NCBI RefSeq assembly: GCF_003208215.1
Contig: NZ_QKLW01000002.1
Location: 650,672 to 714,671, forward strand
Length of the DNA stretch: 64,000 bases
Direction: 5' to 3'
Source of the DNA: Marinomonas alcarazii
GTDB lineage: Bacteria; Pseudomonadota; Gammaproteobacteria; Pseudomonadales; Marinomonadaceae
Below, one piece after another: positions 24,660 through 33,713 of the stretch; the stretch's first letter is position 1, and every line of letters starts with the position of its first letter. Below the pieces are notes generated by a model, which saw nothing but the letters and a program-made list of their open reading frames with translations, did not search any database and was not told the origin of the DNA. The position numbers and the translations under genes were made by a program.

Positions 24660-25907
24660 CTATTGATGAGCAAATGCTGTTTTCGTGCAATCGCCGTCGA
24701 TTTTGCTTTTCTCTTCTTCGAGTATTTCATCTGTAAACTGGCTCATAAAGCAGCAACAAATCCCCTCACCAATCATGGTTCTTGGCCCCATTGGGTGACC
24801 AATGTGTTTATACACGCCGTGACTATGGCCATGGGAATGATCATGAGAGTGACTATGAGCATGGGAATGACCGTGGCTATGACCGTGATCGTGACTATGG
24901 TCATGTCCATGACTATGAGAATGGCCATTCGGATTTAATACCGACGAGTGCCCGTGACCTTCCGATAGAACCACGTTAGTAAAGTGTTTAACGTCAGATG
25001 CAGACAAGCCTTGCGTATCGTCTTGCGGGTCAACAAACTCAGCATGGTGATGATGAACATCTACTTCGCCTGCCGCAAGGCGGCGCTTGAAGGAATTCAT
25101 CAAGGTCTCTTCGCCCGTTTGTAATTCGCCCTGCATGATTTCTTCCACACGATTTTGGAATGCATCAATAACACGAGGGTGATCATTCAAATAAGGCGTT
25201 TGAATAAACTCAATGGCTGGATTCTCTTGAGCAACCTTGTCTACATACCCTTGAATTCGCTTGATCAAACGACCAGTAAACAAAAAGTATGGCGCAACAA
25301 CAATACGCTTAAAGCCAAGCTTCATTAGCTTTTCAAGACCCACACCGACAGATGGATAAGTTACGCCAGAATAGACAGTATCAGCCCAACCAAACCCCAT
25401 ATTCTCATTGACGATACGAGTTAGCTTCGCCGCTTCAGCATTAGCAGAAGTGTCTGATGTGCCTCGGCCAACAACGACTAACATGGTGTCATACAGGTTT
25501 TCTGGTGGGTTTTCAGGATCTAAGCCAAGAGACTCATAAATGCGCGCTTGGAATGCGTCGATCATGTCGTCTTGTAACCCCAATTCACGGCCATAAGTAA
25601 TGTGAAGACCAGGATGCTTTTCTTCGTAGGTGGTTAATACAGAAGGAATATCATTTTTTGCGTGAGTGGCTGCAAACAACATACCCGGTACGGCGTAAAT
25701 TTCTTCAACACCTTGATTAACCAAGCTGTTTAACCCCATATGGATATTCGGTGCAGAAAACTCTAGAAATCCATACTCCACAGGCAAGTCAGGAAAACGC
25801 TCTTTAAGCCCTTTCGCCACTAGACCAAATTCGCGCTCAGCGTCTTTATCACGACTGCCGTGACCACAGATCATAATGCCCTTTTTGGCCTGTTCTCTAT
25901 TACTCAT
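24660..25907 (-). CDS. cbiX: Sirohydrochlorin cobaltochelatase CbiX-type with His-rich C-terminus
   Basis: The 415-residue protein has two related chelatase halves: ICGHGSRDKDAEREF at residues 13-27 and VVVGRGTSDTSANAEAAKLT near 138-157, with LFAATHAKNDIPSVL near 78-92 (catalytic-type His) in the first half and TGRLIKRI in the second. It inserts cobalt into sirohydrochlorin. After residue 300 comes a long His-Ser-Gly-Asp-rich stretch (about 320-380, dozens of histidines), then GEGICCCFMSQF near 388-399 with three adjacent cysteines, a candidate metal or iron-sulfur site. It is last in the cobalamin cluster, 83 bases after cobN. Long CbiX forms with His-rich tails are known; the CCC motif was not matched to a named family. 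Confidence 0.88.
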   Translation of the reverse strand: MSNREQAKKGIMICGHGSRDKDAEREFGLVAKGLKERFPDLPVEYGFLEFSAPNIHMGLNSLVNQGVEEIYAVPGMLFAATHAKNDIPSVLTTYEEKHPGLHITYGRELGLQDDMIDAFQARIYESLGLDPENPPENLYDTMLVVVGRGTSDTSANAEAAKLTRIVNENMGFGWADTVYSGVTYPSVGVGLEKLMKLGFKRIVVAPYFLFTGRLIKRIQGYVDKVAQENPAIEFIQTPYLNDHPRVIDAFQNRVEEIMQGELQTGEETLMNSFKRRLAAGEVDVHHHHAEFVDPQDDTQGLSASDVKHFTNVVLSEGHGHSSVLNPNGHSHSHGHDHSHDHGHSHGHSHAHSHSHDHSHGHSHGVYKHIGHPMGPRTMIGEGICCCFMSQFTDEILEEEKSKIDGDCTKTAFAHQ

Positions 25908-25990
25908 TGTTTCTCTCTACTTTATTCATCTCAGCTAGTTGAATAGTCTAAATACAACTAGCAAGGTTACAAGAGATCTTCTACCCAAGA

Positions 25991-28900
25991 TCACTGACGT
26001 TGTTCTTGTTGCTGATCTAAATCAAGCAACAAGGATTGTATTTTCTCACGATACCCATCGGCGTTCTGCCACATGCCTCGCTGTATTGCTTCTAATAGCC
26101 GTTCGCCCATTTCTTCTAATGCGTGAGGGTTATTATCGCGCATAAAGGCTTGATTGTCTGGATCAAGTAACAATCGATCGGTCACTTGCTCATACTGATA
26201 ATCCGCAACTAAGTCTGTGGTCGCATCATAAGCGAATAAATAATCCACAGTGGCGGTCATTTCAAACGCCCCTTTGTAGCCATGAGTTTGCATGGCTTCA
26301 ATCCATTTAGGGTTAAGTACTCGTGAACGCACCACACGATTAAGCTCTTCTTTTAAAGTACGGATTTTTGGTGAGCTCGGATTAGAGTGGTCGCTGTGAT
26401 AAACACTCGGCGCTTGACCACTAAACTCGGTAACGGCATTGGTCATACCGCCTTGAAACTGATAATAATCGTCTGAGTCGAGAATGTCGTGCTCTCGGTT
26501 ATCTTGGTTTTGCACCACGGCATCCAATTGCGACAAACGCTCAACAAAGGCAGACTTCGCCTCTATACCATCTTGTTTACCATTATAATGATTGCCATCA
26601 TAGGCATAACCACCCCAGTTCACATAAGCTTCGGCAAGATCCGCCTTAGTGTCCCAGCAACGCTCGTCGATCAAACCTTGCAAGCCAGCACCGTAAGCGC
26701 CTGGTTTACTGCCAAAAACACGGTAAGTCGCTTGACGATTCGCTTCTGCTTCACTCATGCCTTGCGTAAGTAATTTGCTCTTACGGGCTTCCACATTGGC
26801 GCGAATAACATTGCCATTACCGGGTTCTTGATAGTCTGCAATGGCTTGAACCGCGGCATCATAGAGCCTCATTACATTGGCGAAAGCGTCTCGAAAAAAG
26901 CCTGAAACACGCAAAGTCACATCGACTCGTGGGCGACCTAGCTGCATGCAAGACAAGATTTCAAAATCGGTCACGCGGTTTGACCCCGGCGCCCAAATCG
27001 GACGAACGCCCATCAAGGCAAAGGCTTGGGCAATGTCATCACCGCCGGTTCGCATGGTGGCGGTTCCCCAGACAGATAAACCTAAGTCTTTTGGATAATC
27101 GCCATGCTCTTGCAAATGGCGCTGAATTAAAGCTTCCGCTGACTGCTGACCAATCGCCCAGGCCGCAGGGGATGGAATCGCCCGATTATCGACAGAGAAA
27201 AAATTACGTCCTGTAGGCAAGGTATCGAGCCGGCCCCTTGTCGGCGCACCACTTGGACCAGGGGGAATGAAACCGCCCGCCAAACCTGTTATTAACGCTT
27301 GAATTTCATCCTGGGCACTTTGCTGCAAAGCAACCCATAAGCGTTTTTTACTGTGCGCCAATAACACGGCGGTTTGAGGGAGTTTTGTTGCCAACTCATC
27401 AGTGGAGCCTTCGCCAATCACATGGCTGAGCACCAACTCTTTGGCGAATAATTCTAAACGCTCTTTGGTATCCGCATGGGTACGCCACGCCAGTTTGCTG
27501 ACCGACAACAAACGTTCTGGCTTATCACCTACCCAAGGAGTACGCTCACTTTTCATCGGATCAAAACCGTCTTGTTGCAGCGAAAAGTCCTTTACCAAGG
27601 CATGAATAATACCTTGACTGGTGATTTCACTGCCCCGCGGTAAGCGTAACAAAGCCACCAGCGTATCAGCGAGCTTATCGTCTTCGGGCAGCTCTCCCAA
27701 ACGATGTAATCCATGGCGAATTTGCGCTTCTTTGATTTCACATAAATAGGTGTCTAGTCCCTCAAGCACCGCATCGTCATTACCGGATTCAACACCCGTA
27801 AGCTCTTCTAATAAATGGGACTCTTGGACTTTTTTGAGGATCTGTTCACGCAACCAAGTCTCGCGGCGCACATCCATGCCCATGGCTTGGTAATATTCAT
27901 CAACTAGGTTTTCTAATTCCGCCATGTCGCCATAGGTTTCAGCACGAGTCATGGGCGGCATAAGATGATCAATAATCACCGCTTGCGTGCGGCGTTTGGC
28001 TTGCGCTCCCTCACCTGGGTCGTTGACGATAAAAGGATAAAAATGCGGCATGGGGCCAAGAGCAATATCCGGCCAGCAAGACGCCGACAAAGCCGTGCCT
28101 TTCCCCGGTAACCATTCAAGATTGCCGTGTTTCCCCACATGTACGAAAGCATCAACTTGATAAACATGACGTAACCAAAAATAAAATGCCAAATAACTGT
28201 GAGGTGGGATTAAATCTGGGTCATGATAATTCGCCGCCAAATCTAAATTGAAACCTCGAGCAGGCTGAATACCGACAAAGGTTTCGCCCAAGCGAATACC
28301 CGCCAACATAATACGACGTTGGCCGTTTTGCTCACGGCATTTATGATCGTCTTCCGGTGGTCCCCAACGATCCCAAACGGCGTTTTGGCACTCCAACGGA
28401 AGCTGATAAAAGTACTTTAAGTAATCTTCTAAGGCGAGGCTTTGCCAGCAACCACGTTCATGCAAAGTGTTGGGGTTGTTGGTCACCGCGCCGAGTAATT
28501 CTTCGATCAAGGCATTACCATGATCGGGAATATTGTCGATGGGATAACCCGCGGTTTCTAAGGCTTTTAGTAGGTTCACTGCCGAGGCTGGCGTATCCAA
28601 ACCAACGCCGTTACCAATACGACCATCTTTGGTTGGATAATTTGCCAGCACAAACGCAATACGCTTTTCATGGTTAGGCTTACTGGCTAAATTGGCAAAA
28701 CGCTTGGCAAGCTGAGCGACAAAACGCGCACGCTCTTCCTGCAATTCATAACGTACTAAGTCTACTTGGGCAATGTCGTTGTAATGGCTCAATGCTTTAA
28801 AACTGACCGCACGAGTAATAATACGTCCATCCATTTCTGGCAAGACAATTTGCATCGCCACATCGCGGCTGCGCAAGCCTTGAGTTTGTGCTTGCCAATC

Positions 28901-29866
28901 TTCTTCAGTACTGCCGGAAAGGATCAACTGTAAAACCGGAATAGGTGATGCAAAAGCCGACTGGAAATCTGTCGGCTCCGAGGCTAGATCAGGACTTCCC
29001 ACCCGATTTGCTGCAAAACCTGTGGTATTTAAAATCACCTTAGCATGGGTCCGATCAACTAACGATTCGATCAGACCAACGGATACATCGTCCTTTAGGG
29101 AGCTTACTGCTACAGCCAAAGGGACTAAGCCTTCTTGCTCTAATATTCCAATCAGGCCATCAAACATCGCGGTATTGCCGCTTTGTAGATGTGAACGATA
29201 AAACGCCAAGATAGCAACTGGAAAGCCTTGCGCTAATTTATCCGCATAATGGTTTTGCCATTGCAGGAAACCGGACGAACATCCAGCATGATAAATTAAA
29301 GCACTAGGCAGAGGTGCAGGCTCTTGCCACGAACAAGGCCTGCCAAGGTAACGGTCCATAAGGAAATAAAACAATTGCTGAGAATTGACCTGGCCACTTT
29401 CACGCAAGTAACGCCACACTCGGTGACAGTCTTCAGCTTGCACAGTAGAAACACTCATCAACGAAGGGTCTTCAGAATCATCCCCAGGGACAAAAATCAG
29501 GGTGCGACCCGCTTTAGCATTCACCCAATCTTGAAGCCGCTGGAAGCCATATTCCCAATAGTGCTCACCGCCAAGCAGTGACACAACCACAACCTTGGCA
29601 TGATCAAGCACCTTGTGCTCGTACAAATCGTAAGCAGCGGGTTTGACCAACTGCATCCAATTGGCAAGGCGAACACTCGGTAATCTTACGCCCTCCAATC
29701 CATCATGGGGACGATTGAAAGAAGCGACTTGATCAAGTGCACTACCAAGTGCACCGAGCACACTATCCGCCGCGGCCAAAATAACTAAGTCTGCTGGGGA
29801 TTGCCCAAGATCAACAATCCCCTCGTCGTCAACAAAGCCACCCGGTTTGGCTGCTAATAAGTGCAC
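25991..29866 (-). CDS. cobN: Cobaltochelatase subunit CobN
   Basis: The 1291-residue protein is the large subunit of the ATP-dependent cobalt chelatase CobNST of the aerobic B12 route, which inserts cobalt into hydrogenobyrinic acid diamide. Recognisable CobN/magnesium chelatase H blocks include GNGVGLDTPASAVNLL near residue 425, VHVGKHGNLEWLPGKG near 573-588 (the most conserved block), and VDVTLRVSGFFRDAF near 982. The length fits the family (about 1250-1400). The start is GTG with GGAGA six bases upstream. CobS and CobT are not in the window. It follows cobW, the usual neighbour, across a 173-base gap holding palindromic repeats. Confidence 0.93.
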   Translation of the reverse strand: MHLLAAKPGGFVDDEGIVDLGQSPADLVILAAADSVLGALGSALDQVASFNRPHDGLEGVRLPSVRLANWMQLVKPAAYDLYEHKVLDHAKVVVVSLLGGEHYWEYGFQRLQDWVNAKAGRTLIFVPGDDSEDPSLMSVSTVQAEDCHRVWRYLRESGQVNSQQLFYFLMDRYLGRPCSWQEPAPLPSALIYHAGCSSGFLQWQNHYADKLAQGFPVAILAFYRSHLQSGNTAMFDGLIGILEQEGLVPLAVAVSSLKDDVSVGLIESLVDRTHAKVILNTTGFAANRVGSPDLASEPTDFQSAFASPIPVLQLILSGSTEEDWQAQTQGLRSRDVAMQIVLPEMDGRIITRAVSFKALSHYNDIAQVDLVRYELQEERARFVAQLAKRFANLASKPNHEKRIAFVLANYPTKDGRIGNGVGLDTPASAVNLLKALETAGYPIDNIPDHGNALIEELLGAVTNNPNTLHERGCWQSLALEDYLKYFYQLPLECQNAVWDRWGPPEDDHKCREQNGQRRIMLAGIRLGETFVGIQPARGFNLDLAANYHDPDLIPPHSYLAFYFWLRHVYQVDAFVHVGKHGNLEWLPGKGTALSASCWPDIALGPMPHFYPFIVNDPGEGAQAKRRTQAVIIDHLMPPMTRAETYGDMAELENLVDEYYQAMGMDVRRETWLREQILKKVQESHLLEELTGVESGNDDAVLEGLDTYLCEIKEAQIRHGLHRLGELPEDDKLADTLVALLRLPRGSEITSQGIIHALVKDFSLQQDGFDPMKSERTPWVGDKPERLLSVSKLAWRTHADTKERLELFAKELVLSHVIGEGSTDELATKLPQTAVLLAHSKKRLWVALQQSAQDEIQALITGLAGGFIPPGPSGAPTRGRLDTLPTGRNFFSVDNRAIPSPAAWAIGQQSAEALIQRHLQEHGDYPKDLGLSVWGTATMRTGGDDIAQAFALMGVRPIWAPGSNRVTDFEILSCMQLGRPRVDVTLRVSGFFRDAFANVMRLYDAAVQAIADYQEPGNGNVIRANVEARKSKLLTQGMSEAEANRQATYRVFGSKPGAYGAGLQGLIDERCWDTKADLAEAYVNWGGYAYDGNHYNGKQDGIEAKSAFVERLSQLDAVVQNQDNREHDILDSDDYYQFQGGMTNAVTEFSGQAPSVYHSDHSNPSSPKIRTLKEELNRVVRSRVLNPKWIEAMQTHGYKGAFEMTATVDYLFAYDATTDLVADYQYEQVTDRLLLDPDNQAFMRDNNPHALEEMGERLLEAIQRGMWQNADGYREKIQSLLLDLDQQQEQRQ

Positions 29867-29899
29867 GGTTTCTCCAATTACTTCTTCTACTTAACCGTC

Positions 29900-30028
29900 A
29901 TTCTCGCGAAAGCGGGAATCCATAGTTTTTCCATTAAGAGCTTGGGCATAGCCCTCTTAACCCCTCCCTAACCCTCCCCTTCGCAAGGGGAGGGAATGTC
30001 TAGCTCCTCCCCCTTTTCAAGGGGGAGG
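29900..30028. repeat. Palindromic repeats between cobW and cobN
   Basis: Three palindromes lie in the cobW-cobN gap: ATTCTCGC, GAAA, GCGGGAAT at 29900-29919 (copy of 265-284); CCCTCCCCTT, CGC, AAGGGGAGGG at 29971-29993; and CCTCCCCCTT, TTC, AAGGGGGAGG at 30006-30028. The last two are enclosed by a looser pairing of ACCCCTCCC with GGGAGAGGGT. They look like REP-type elements and could stabilise the 3' end of cobW mRNA or reduce read-through to cobN. Confidence 0.6.
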
Positions 30029-30039
30029 CTGGGAGAGGG

Positions 30040-31122
30040 TTAAGCACTCAAAGCATCATGCAGAATATTCTCAATCTGCTCTTTATTGATACCCTTGCCG
30101 ATGAACACCAATTGCGTTTTACGTACTTCTTCTGGCTTCCACAAACGGTCAAAGTAACGATCCAAACGCGTTCCCACCACTTGAAATACTTGGCGCATAG
30201 GCTTGCCATGAACCGCTGCAAAACCTTTTACACGGAAAATATTGTGTTCTTCAATTAACTGAGTCAGTGTGTCTTGCAATAAATCGGACTGCACTTCACC
30301 CAATGTCACAACAAATGAGTCAAAGTGATCATGGGCATGATCATGATGTTCACCATGAGCATGATGATGATCGTGATGGTTGTGAACTTCATCGATTCGG
30401 CTTTCTGTCGCTGCGTCGATGCCCAACAAAACATCCAGAGCCGTTTCGCCATTTTCAATGTAAACGGTTTTGACTGTGCTTGGCACTTCATGGGCAATGA
30501 TAGCCTGTACCCGAGCGCGCTCTTCCTCGTTTAGCAAATCATTTTTACTCACCACCACTAAGTCTGCGGCACTAAGTTGATCGTCTAATAATTCTTGCAA
30601 GCTTGGGTCGTGATCTAAACTTTCATCTGCTAGGCGTTGTGCTTGAACTTTATCTTCATCATGTGCAAAGCGACCTGCCGCCACAGCTGCACCATCGACC
30701 ACGGTAATTACGGCATCAACGGTGCAGTGCTCTTTGATACCCGGCCAGTTAAACGCTTGCACTAAAGGTTTTGGCAGCGCCAAACCGCTCGTCTCGATCA
30801 AGATATGGTCAATATCTCCACGGCGTGCGACAAGTTGCTGCATCACTGGCAAAAACTCTTCTTCTACAGTGCAGCAAATACAACCATTCGCCAATTCGTA
30901 AAAGCCATCGTCACTGCGCAGACTTCCCTCTTCCACACCTTCTGGGCAATCAAGTGGACAAGAACGCAATAAATCGGAATCGATATCCAACTCACCAAAC
31001 TCATTTACGATCACCGCGATACGTTTACCAGCGGCTTGTTTTAGGACGTTGGATAATAGTGTCGTTTTACCACTACCCAAAAAACCTGTCACAATTGTGG
31101 TTGGTATTTTATTCAATTGCAT
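30040..31122 (-). CDS. cobW: CobW-type GTPase metallochaperone
   Basis: The 360-residue GTPase of the COG0523 family has a P-loop GFLGSGKTTLLSN at residues 14-26, a metal-binding NGCICCTVE near 79-87 (the CxCC motif), and VVSKNDLL near 188 (NKxD equivalent, here SKND). A His-rich run HNHHDHHHAHGEHHDHAHDH lies near 245-264, before the C-terminal domain. CobW is thought to deliver cobalt to CobN in B12 synthesis. The start ATG lies ten bases inside the end of cobM, with AAAGGA seven bases upstream, so translation is coupled. Its position directly before cobN is the classic arrangement. Confidence 0.92.
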   Translation of the reverse strand: MQLNKIPTTIVTGFLGSGKTTLLSNVLKQAAGKRIAVIVNEFGELDIDSDLLRSCPLDCPEGVEEGSLRSDDGFYELANGCICCTVEEEFLPVMQQLVARRGDIDHILIETSGLALPKPLVQAFNWPGIKEHCTVDAVITVVDGAAVAAGRFAHDEDKVQAQRLADESLDHDPSLQELLDDQLSAADLVVVSKNDLLNEEERARVQAIIAHEVPSTVKTVYIENGETALDVLLGIDAATESRIDEVHNHHDHHHAHGEHHDHAHDHFDSFVVTLGEVQSDLLQDTLTQLIEEHNIFRVKGFAAVHGKPMRQVFQVVGTRLDRYFDRLWKPEEVRKTQLVFIGKGINKEQIENILHDALSA

Positions 31123-31919
31123 GATTCATCCTTTTCACTTTTAGGCTGATTTTTCTTAGATTGATGTATTTTACGGAAAATATGCGCTTGCTCTTTGTCG
31201 TATAAATAGGAGTCTGCGAAATCTTCTGTATCTAATACTTTTCCGACCAATATTAAACTGGTGCGAGTGAATTTTTTCTCTCTTACTTTGGCAACAATAT
31301 CCGTCAATGTTCCCACTACGTAATCTTGATCAGGCCAGCTAGTGCGATAACAAACAGCCACAGGACAGTCCTCACCATAGTGAGGTATCAGCTCTTCAAC
31401 GATTTTATGGATACGAGTGATGCCAAGATGAATCGCTAACGTCGCGCCACTTTGCGCCAAGGCGGGCAAGCGTTCACGCTCTGGGAAAGGTGTTTTGCCT
31501 TCATAGCGCGTCATGATGACGGTTTGTGAAACGCCAGATAAAGTCAATTCTTTACGTAATAACGCAGCGGATGCTGCCACGGCACTGACACCAGGAATCA
31601 CTTCATAATCAATATCTAATGCTTCCAAGCGACGAATTTGTTCGCCAATCGCACCGTATAAAGCAGGATCTCCAGACTGCAAGCGAGCAACGTCTTTGCC
31701 CTCTTGCGCCGCTTTTTCAATCACGGCTGTGGTTTCATCGAGATTCATTTCTGCCGTATCGTAAATGGCTTCAGCAGTACCACGGACACTATCAACCACT
31801 TGTGGCGGAATTAAAGAACCAGCGTAAAGAACAATCGGACAGCGCTCCATGGTTTTAACGGCTTTTACCGTCATCAAATCTGGATCGCCTGGGCCTGCGC
31901 CAATAAAGTAAACAGTCAT
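31113..31919 (-). CDS. cobM: Precorrin-4 C11-methyltransferase
   Basis: The 268-residue cytoplasmic enzyme transfers a methyl group from S-adenosylmethionine to C11 of precorrin-4 (CobM, or cobalt-precorrin-4 in CbiF). It has the tetrapyrrole methylase pattern: VYFIGAGPGDPDLMTVKAVK at the start, YAGSLIPPQVV near 36, RLQSGDPALYGAIGEQI near 77-93, and VIPGVSAVAASAALL near 103-117. About 245 residues cover the domain; the last 20 are a Lys/Ser-rich tail. It overlaps cobW by ten bases and follows cobJ by 25. Confidence 0.9.
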   Translation of the reverse strand: MTVYFIGAGPGDPDLMTVKAVKTMERCPIVLYAGSLIPPQVVDSVRGTAEAIYDTAEMNLDETTAVIEKAAQEGKDVARLQSGDPALYGAIGEQIRRLEALDIDYEVIPGVSAVAASAALLRKELTLSGVSQTVIMTRYEGKTPFPERERLPALAQSGATLAIHLGITRIHKIVEELIPHYGEDCPVAVCYRTSWPDQDYVVGTLTDIVAKVREKKFTRTSLILVGKVLDTEDFADSYLYDKEQAHIFRKIHQSKKNQPKSEKDESCN

Positions 31920-31944
31920 TTTGTCACTAACCTTTTATAAAGAG

Positions 31945-32721
31945 CTAAAGCTTTTTGGAATAGCCGCGAGGCGTGTAAATCCAGTGTTTCTGGCCGTTAA
32001 CTATGTGTTTTGAGTCGGAATTGCCCACACTTACCATGGTGAACATATCGACATCTTTGGCCTCTAGCTCACCCAAGGTCGTAAAGGTAATCTCTTCTTC
32101 CGGACGGGTCAGCTGGCGACCAATCATCACAGGGGTACTAGCAGGACGATATTGCAATAGGACATCACGAGCGTGGTTTAGTTGCCAATCTCTTTTCTTT
32201 GAAACAGGATTATAAAATGACACGACAAAATCCCCCGCGCCACAAGCGTGTAAACGCTTGTCGATGGTTTCCCAAGGGGTTAATAAATCGGAAAGTGAAA
32301 TGGTACAAAAATCGTGACCTAGCATTGCTCCAACACGGCTTGCACCGGCTTGCATTGCCGAAATGCCAGGAATCACTTCAATATCAACATTCAGCCATTC
32401 AGGATGGTCTTCTTTGCCTTGCAGCTGTAAATCCAGTAACTCAAACACCAATGTCGCCATGGCGTATATGCCGATATCACCACTGGAAATTAACGCGGTA
32501 TTTTTTCCTTGAGCGGCCAAATCGAGCGCCAAACGAGCACGCCCAATTTCTTCGCCTAACGGTAGGTTATGAAACGCCTTACCTTCACTCAACTCGCCCA
32601 ATAAATCTAAATAGTAGCCGTAGCCTACCCAATCACTGCAAGCTGACAATGCTTGCGTTGCTTTGGGTGCAACCAACCCTAAATCACCTGGGCCCATGCC
32701 CATTACAAATAGCTTGTTCAT
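31945..32721 (-). CDS. cobJ: Precorrin-3B C17-methyltransferase
   Basis: The 258-residue enzyme performs ring contraction and C17 methylation of precorrin-3B (CobJ, or CbiH on cobalt-precorrin-3). Visible blocks are LFVMGMGPGDLGLVAPKATQ at the start, VGYGYYLDLL near 32, ALISSGDIGIYAMATL near 76, VIPGISAMQAGASRVGAMLG near 115, and VVSFYNPVSKKRDWQL near 165, all typical of CobJ. It is the first gene of the leftward cob cluster. I see no cobalamin riboswitch in the 120 bases upstream, only a possible promoter (minus-strand TACAAT near 32770). Confidence 0.9.
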   Translation of the reverse strand: MNKLFVMGMGPGDLGLVAPKATQALSACSDWVGYGYYLDLLGELSEGKAFHNLPLGEEIGRARLALDLAAQGKNTALISSGDIGIYAMATLVFELLDLQLQGKEDHPEWLNVDIEVIPGISAMQAGASRVGAMLGHDFCTISLSDLLTPWETIDKRLHACGAGDFVVSFYNPVSKKRDWQLNHARDVLLQYRPASTPVMIGRQLTRPEEEITFTTLGELEAKDVDMFTMVSVGNSDSKHIVNGQKHWIYTPRGYSKKL

Positions 32722-32840
32722 ACGTTCTCTACAATGGAATCATGCGTCATAAGACGCGAATGAAACCATTGTACACGTATTGCTAATTTGACGGGATGAA
32801 AACACTTCGATTTAAAGTGAAGACAACTCAGGTGATAAGG

Positions 32841-33203
32841 CTACGACTCTACTTTAACAAGACGACATGTTGCTGCCATGGCTCCCACTTCTAGCTCTGC
32901 CGTTTCACCATGAATCCAGAAAGTAAGACCTTCCCCAAGGTAAAACGAGCCAGATGCGCTAATGGCACGAGTCAATGTGTATTCTTTATCATTCCAGGTA
33001 ATTTGCGCATTTTCGGCATGAAAGAAAACATGCAAAGGGGCAGCATTACATAGGTAAGTCGCTGCGTTAGTCTGTGAAATGTCGCCCATGTCATCAACGT
33101 CGCTATCCAATGACGTCTCTTTAGTGACCGAACTACAGGCTGTCAATGCTAACAAAGACGCACAAACGAGGAATTTTTGTAACCGTGATGTTTTTATACT
33201 CAC
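32841..33203 (-). CDS. Small lipoprotein, unknown function
   Basis: The product has a signal peptide with a lipobox, LLALTAC, placing the lipidated Cys near residue 23, followed by a Ser/Thr/Asp-rich linker and a region of about 75 residues with strands (HVFFHAENAQITWNDKEYTL) and a conserved-looking Cys pair (YLCNAAP and ATCRLV). The pattern resembles MliC-type lysozyme-inhibitor lipoproteins (YxC...), but the match is short and I leave it open. I prefer GTG 33203, with GGAG nine bases upstream, over ATG 33218, which has no ribosome site. Confidence 0.65.
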   Translation of the reverse strand: MSIKTSRLQKFLVCASLLALTACSSVTKETSLDSDVDDMGDISQTNAATYLCNAAPLHVFFHAENAQITWNDKEYTLTRAISASGSFYLGEGLTFWIHGETAELEVGAMAATCRLVKVES

Positions 33204-33393
33204 AAAGAATGACTCCATTCAAAATCAATATTCCAAATTTCTCTATTAAAGCAACAAAACACAAAATCTGCTGCTCACCGTATTTTATATCGAGATAGGT
33301 ATAAAGCTCCATTCATTGAGCCATGATTATTGGTTACTTTTTGTTACTTAGATGTTTATCACAAAAACGCTACATTTTTCTTAAGAACACTCT

Positions 33394-33423
33394 TTGACAG
33401 TCAACAACGAAAACAAGTAGTAT
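33394..33423 (+). promoter_or_regulatory. Sigma-70 type promoter of the FMN riboswitch transcript
   Basis: TTGACA at 33394-33399 is a perfect -35 box. TAGTAT at 33418-33423 is a good -10 box, and the spacing is 18. It lies about 25 bases upstream of the riboswitch start. Confidence 0.75.
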
Positions 33424-33446
33424 TTATTTTGTCGGATTTATCCGAC

Positions 33447-33595
33447 TTCGTTCTCGGGGCGGGGTGTAATTCCCCACCGGCGGTAAAGAATCTATTTCTA
33501 AGCCCGCGAGCGCCTAGAAGATCATATCTTGTAGGGTCAGCAGATCTGGTGTAATTCCAGAGCCGACGGTTATAGTCCGGATGATAGAGAGCGCG
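33447..33595 (+). promoter_or_regulatory. FMN riboswitch (RFN element)
   Basis: The order of conserved blocks is that of the RFN element: CGGGGCGGGGTGTAATTCCC, ACCGGCGGTAA, AGCCCGCGAGCG, GGGTCAGCAGATCTGGTGTA, ATTCCAGAGCCGACGGTTAT, and AGTCCGGATGATAGAGAG. FMN binding normally shuts off the flavin gene downstream, here a lumazine synthase. The following 100 bases contain inverted repeats (GGCGTCG-type around 33615-33640) that may form the expression platform. Confidence 0.95.
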
Positions 33596-33713
33596 TCAGA
33601 CAAGACCTTAAGTGGTGTCGTATTTTGCGACGCCTCAGGTATGCCATATTGATTATGGTGTATTTGCCTGCCCGTTCGCCCTGATTCACCTTAGATTTTT
33701 TTAGGATTGACAA

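Noticed and set aside
24663-24979. Plus-strand Met-rich and Asp/Tyr-rich repeat frames
   Set aside because: They are antisense readings of the His-rich codons of cbiX, which create low-complexity open frames.
32722-32840. Riboswitch before cobJ
   Set aside because: None of the B12-box or other cobalamin riboswitch blocks occurs in this 120-base stretch.
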